A stretch of 64,000 nucleotides of DNA from Burkholderia ubonensis subsp. mesacidophila. GTDB taxonomy: Bacteria > Pseudomonadota > Gammaproteobacteria > Burkholderiales > Burkholderiaceae. Shown here piece after piece: positions 62,664 to 64,000 of the stretch (the stretch's first letter is position 1; each line of letters starts with the position of its first letter). The DNA lies in contig NZ_CP020738.1 in NCBI RefSeq assembly GCF_002097715.1, positions 434,001 to 498,000 of the forward strand, written 5' to 3'. Below the pieces are notes generated by a model that worked only from the letters and a program-made list of their open reading frames with translations, was not told the origin of the DNA and ran no database searches. A program made the translations under genes and the position numbers.

Positions 62664-63854
62664 ATGAGTTCGGCAATTGCCAGAGAAATGGATGTCGGCG
62701 TTGTGAGCAGCGATCTCGGCGAATTGGAGGTCGATCGATCAATAACGGCGGTCAGGCCGCCAACCCGCCCGAAACTGCCCTCGCTCACAGGCAGTAGATT
62801 CTGGGCTGCATTCTTGGTATTTTTGTTTCACGCCTCCCTGCCCAGCGACCTCGCTCCATATTCAGACCCGACCACTCGGCACGTGTTTGCCGCTATTGTC
62901 AGTAAAGCAGGCTGGCTGGGTGTTTCATACTTCTTCATACTCAGCGGATTCATTATGGTGTGGTCCGCCAAGGATAACGACACCGTTGGCGACTTTTACC
63001 TGCGACGCTTCGCGAAGATTTATCCGACTCACTGTCTGACTTGGGCGATTGCGTTCGTGGTCGGCGCGGTGGGGGTGGGGGAATACAAGCTGTGGTCGTC
63101 AAACCTTCTGTTGGTAAACACTTGGGTAGATGACGTCAAATTTTTCTTCGTGGCAAACAGGCCCAGTTGGTCGCTTTGCATCGAGGCCTTTTTTTATATG
63201 ATGTTCCCGGTGTTGTTTAAAGCGATGAAGGCAATACCGGAAAAGTTCGACATGTGGGGGCTGATAATCGCGACGGCGGCGTCCTTGCTCGTGCAGGCTT
63301 GTATTTACATTTGGGTCGAGCCGAATCACATGATGGGAGCGTTCCAAATCTCGCAGCGACATTTTTGGGCTTCATATATATTGCCGCCGCCGCGCCTGTT
63401 CGAATTCATTTCGGGAATGTTTGTCGCGCGGTTGCTGATGAATGGGCGGGCGCCCATGCTTTCGAAAACCGCTTCGCTCGCCTTGCTTTTTGCAACATAT
63501 ATCGGGGCGATGTTTGTCCCGTTCCAATTCGGTCTGAGTGTTGTTTACATTATTCCTGTCAGCTTGTTGATCGTCTCAATTGCACGTGACGATTTGGAGG
63601 CCAGGAAAACCGTGCTGAACGGGGAGACCTCTGTATGGCTGGGGGAGATCTCCTATGCATTTTATATGGTTCACTTTCTGGTGCTATTTTTCTTCTTGAA
63701 TTTGTTATCCGGGAAAAAGTTCGGTCTGCCGGAGGGAAGTGCGCTTATTGCTGTCGCACTTATACTGTCGGTCTCATGCGCGTCGTTTGTGTATCGATAC
63801 TTCGAGGTCCCGATGATGAGGAAAATATTGCATCATTTTAGATCAAGAAGCTGA
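62664..63854 (+). CDS. OafA/YrhL-type membrane acyltransferase
   Basis: A 396-residue acyltransferase-3 family protein with about 10 membrane helices. The catalytic His lies in FLVFLFHASLP at about residue 56. GVSYFFILSGFIMVWSAKDN and DFYLRRFAKIYPTH are family signatures, and SWSLCIEAFFYMMFPVLFK is the conserved SLxxExxFY box. Such enzymes O-acylate surface polysaccharides or secondary metabolites. Low-GC codons suggest transfer. No glycan genes are visible before the window ends. Confidence 0.85.
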   Translation: MSSAIAREMDVGVVSSDLGELEVDRSITAVRPPTRPKLPSLTGSRFWAAFLVFLFHASLPSDLAPYSDPTTRHVFAAIVSKAGWLGVSYFFILSGFIMVWSAKDNDTVGDFYLRRFAKIYPTHCLTWAIAFVVGAVGVGEYKLWSSNLLLVNTWVDDVKFFFVANRPSWSLCIEAFFYMMFPVLFKAMKAIPEKFDMWGLIIATAASLLVQACIYIWVEPNHMMGAFQISQRHFWASYILPPPRLFEFISGMFVARLLMNGRAPMLSKTASLALLFATYIGAMFVPFQFGLSVVYIIPVSLLIVSIARDDLEARKTVLNGETSVWLGEISYAFYMVHFLVLFFFLNLLSGKKFGLPEGSALIAVALILSVSCASFVYRYFEVPMMRKILHHFRSRS

Positions 63855-64000
63855 AGTCGCTTGCTTTGGCAGGCATGCTGAAATGCCGCTCCTGCCCATC
63901 ATCATGCGGGGCGGCTGAAACGTTGAATTGAGACTGTCACCTTTCAGGCCGTTGAAATACCTCCGTCCGCTCTGCACGATGTAGGTTCTCGAAATCAGAG
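63855..64000. other. Window end, no gene seen
   Basis: The last 146 bp hold no supportable feature. Confidence 0.3.

Overview
The window is GC-rich proteobacterial DNA that reads as Burkholderia, most likely the Burkholderia cepacia complex. Supporting signs are the codon bias, a 338-residue ACC deaminase with its Lrp-type regulator, DUF2322, DUF3422 and DUF4148 proteins, a Gram-negative OmpC-type porin, and a type 2 lumazine synthase behind an FMN riboswitch. The high density of regulators, transporters and catabolic genes, and the absence of any rRNA, tRNA or core informational gene, suggest a secondary replicon. That is inference. No CRISPR array was seen.

Layout. 1-7.1 kb: a catabolic-looking block with a PyrK/PyrD-type oxidoreductase, an M20 amidohydrolase, a Rieske oxygenase, an SLC13-type permease and a ferredoxin reductase; a SLOG-fold gene lies between the two operons. 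7.2-18.6 kb: housekeeping singletons, then two phosphorelay loci (hybrid kinase + SUOX-fold protein + BetR-type response regulator; hybrid kinase + RcsB/BvgA-like regulator) and two decayed genes. 18.7-25.2 kb: acdS/acdR next to an AceE-like 2-oxoacid dehydrogenase E1 and its Lrp-type regulator, a plausible ACC to 2-oxobutyrate to propionyl-CoA route. 25.3-29.8 kb: porin and a ProXWV-like ABC importer. 30.2-35 kb: a locus resembling the Pseudomonas functional-amyloid (Fap) system, with a Gly-rich exported protein, two small exported proteins carrying double-Gly leader-like motifs, a periplasmic C39 peptidase and a FapF-like outer-membrane protein, preceded by a good sigma-54 promoter. 35.3-41.9 kb: unknown genes, FMN riboswitch and ribH, a cupin, a LysR regulator and DUF3422.

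42-62.6 kb is mosaic, transferred DNA. An 8.3-kb cassette (LysR; PrpD-like; GAPDH-like; APH-like kinase; DHA2 MFS pump; TcuA-like flavoprotein) is flanked by two direct, internally deleted IS6-family remnants. A decayed piece of a second, diverged copy of the same cassette (PrpD tail fused to MFS tail) lies just upstream of a complete RND efflux operon. A 33-bp operator-like element occurs three times: in the cassette promoter, before the relic, and after the RND operon where a response-regulator gene is cut off. Next come a lower-GC operon (alpha/beta hydrolase, cyclophilin, tautomerase, metallo-beta-lactamase-fold hydrolase), a frameshifted IS110-family transposase remnant and an OafA-type acyltransferase.

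The strongest candidates for undescribed biology are the Fap-like locus with its C39/double-Gly pairing, and the IS6-bounded cassette with its relic twin and shared operators. All functions are read from sequence motifs; no database search was possible.
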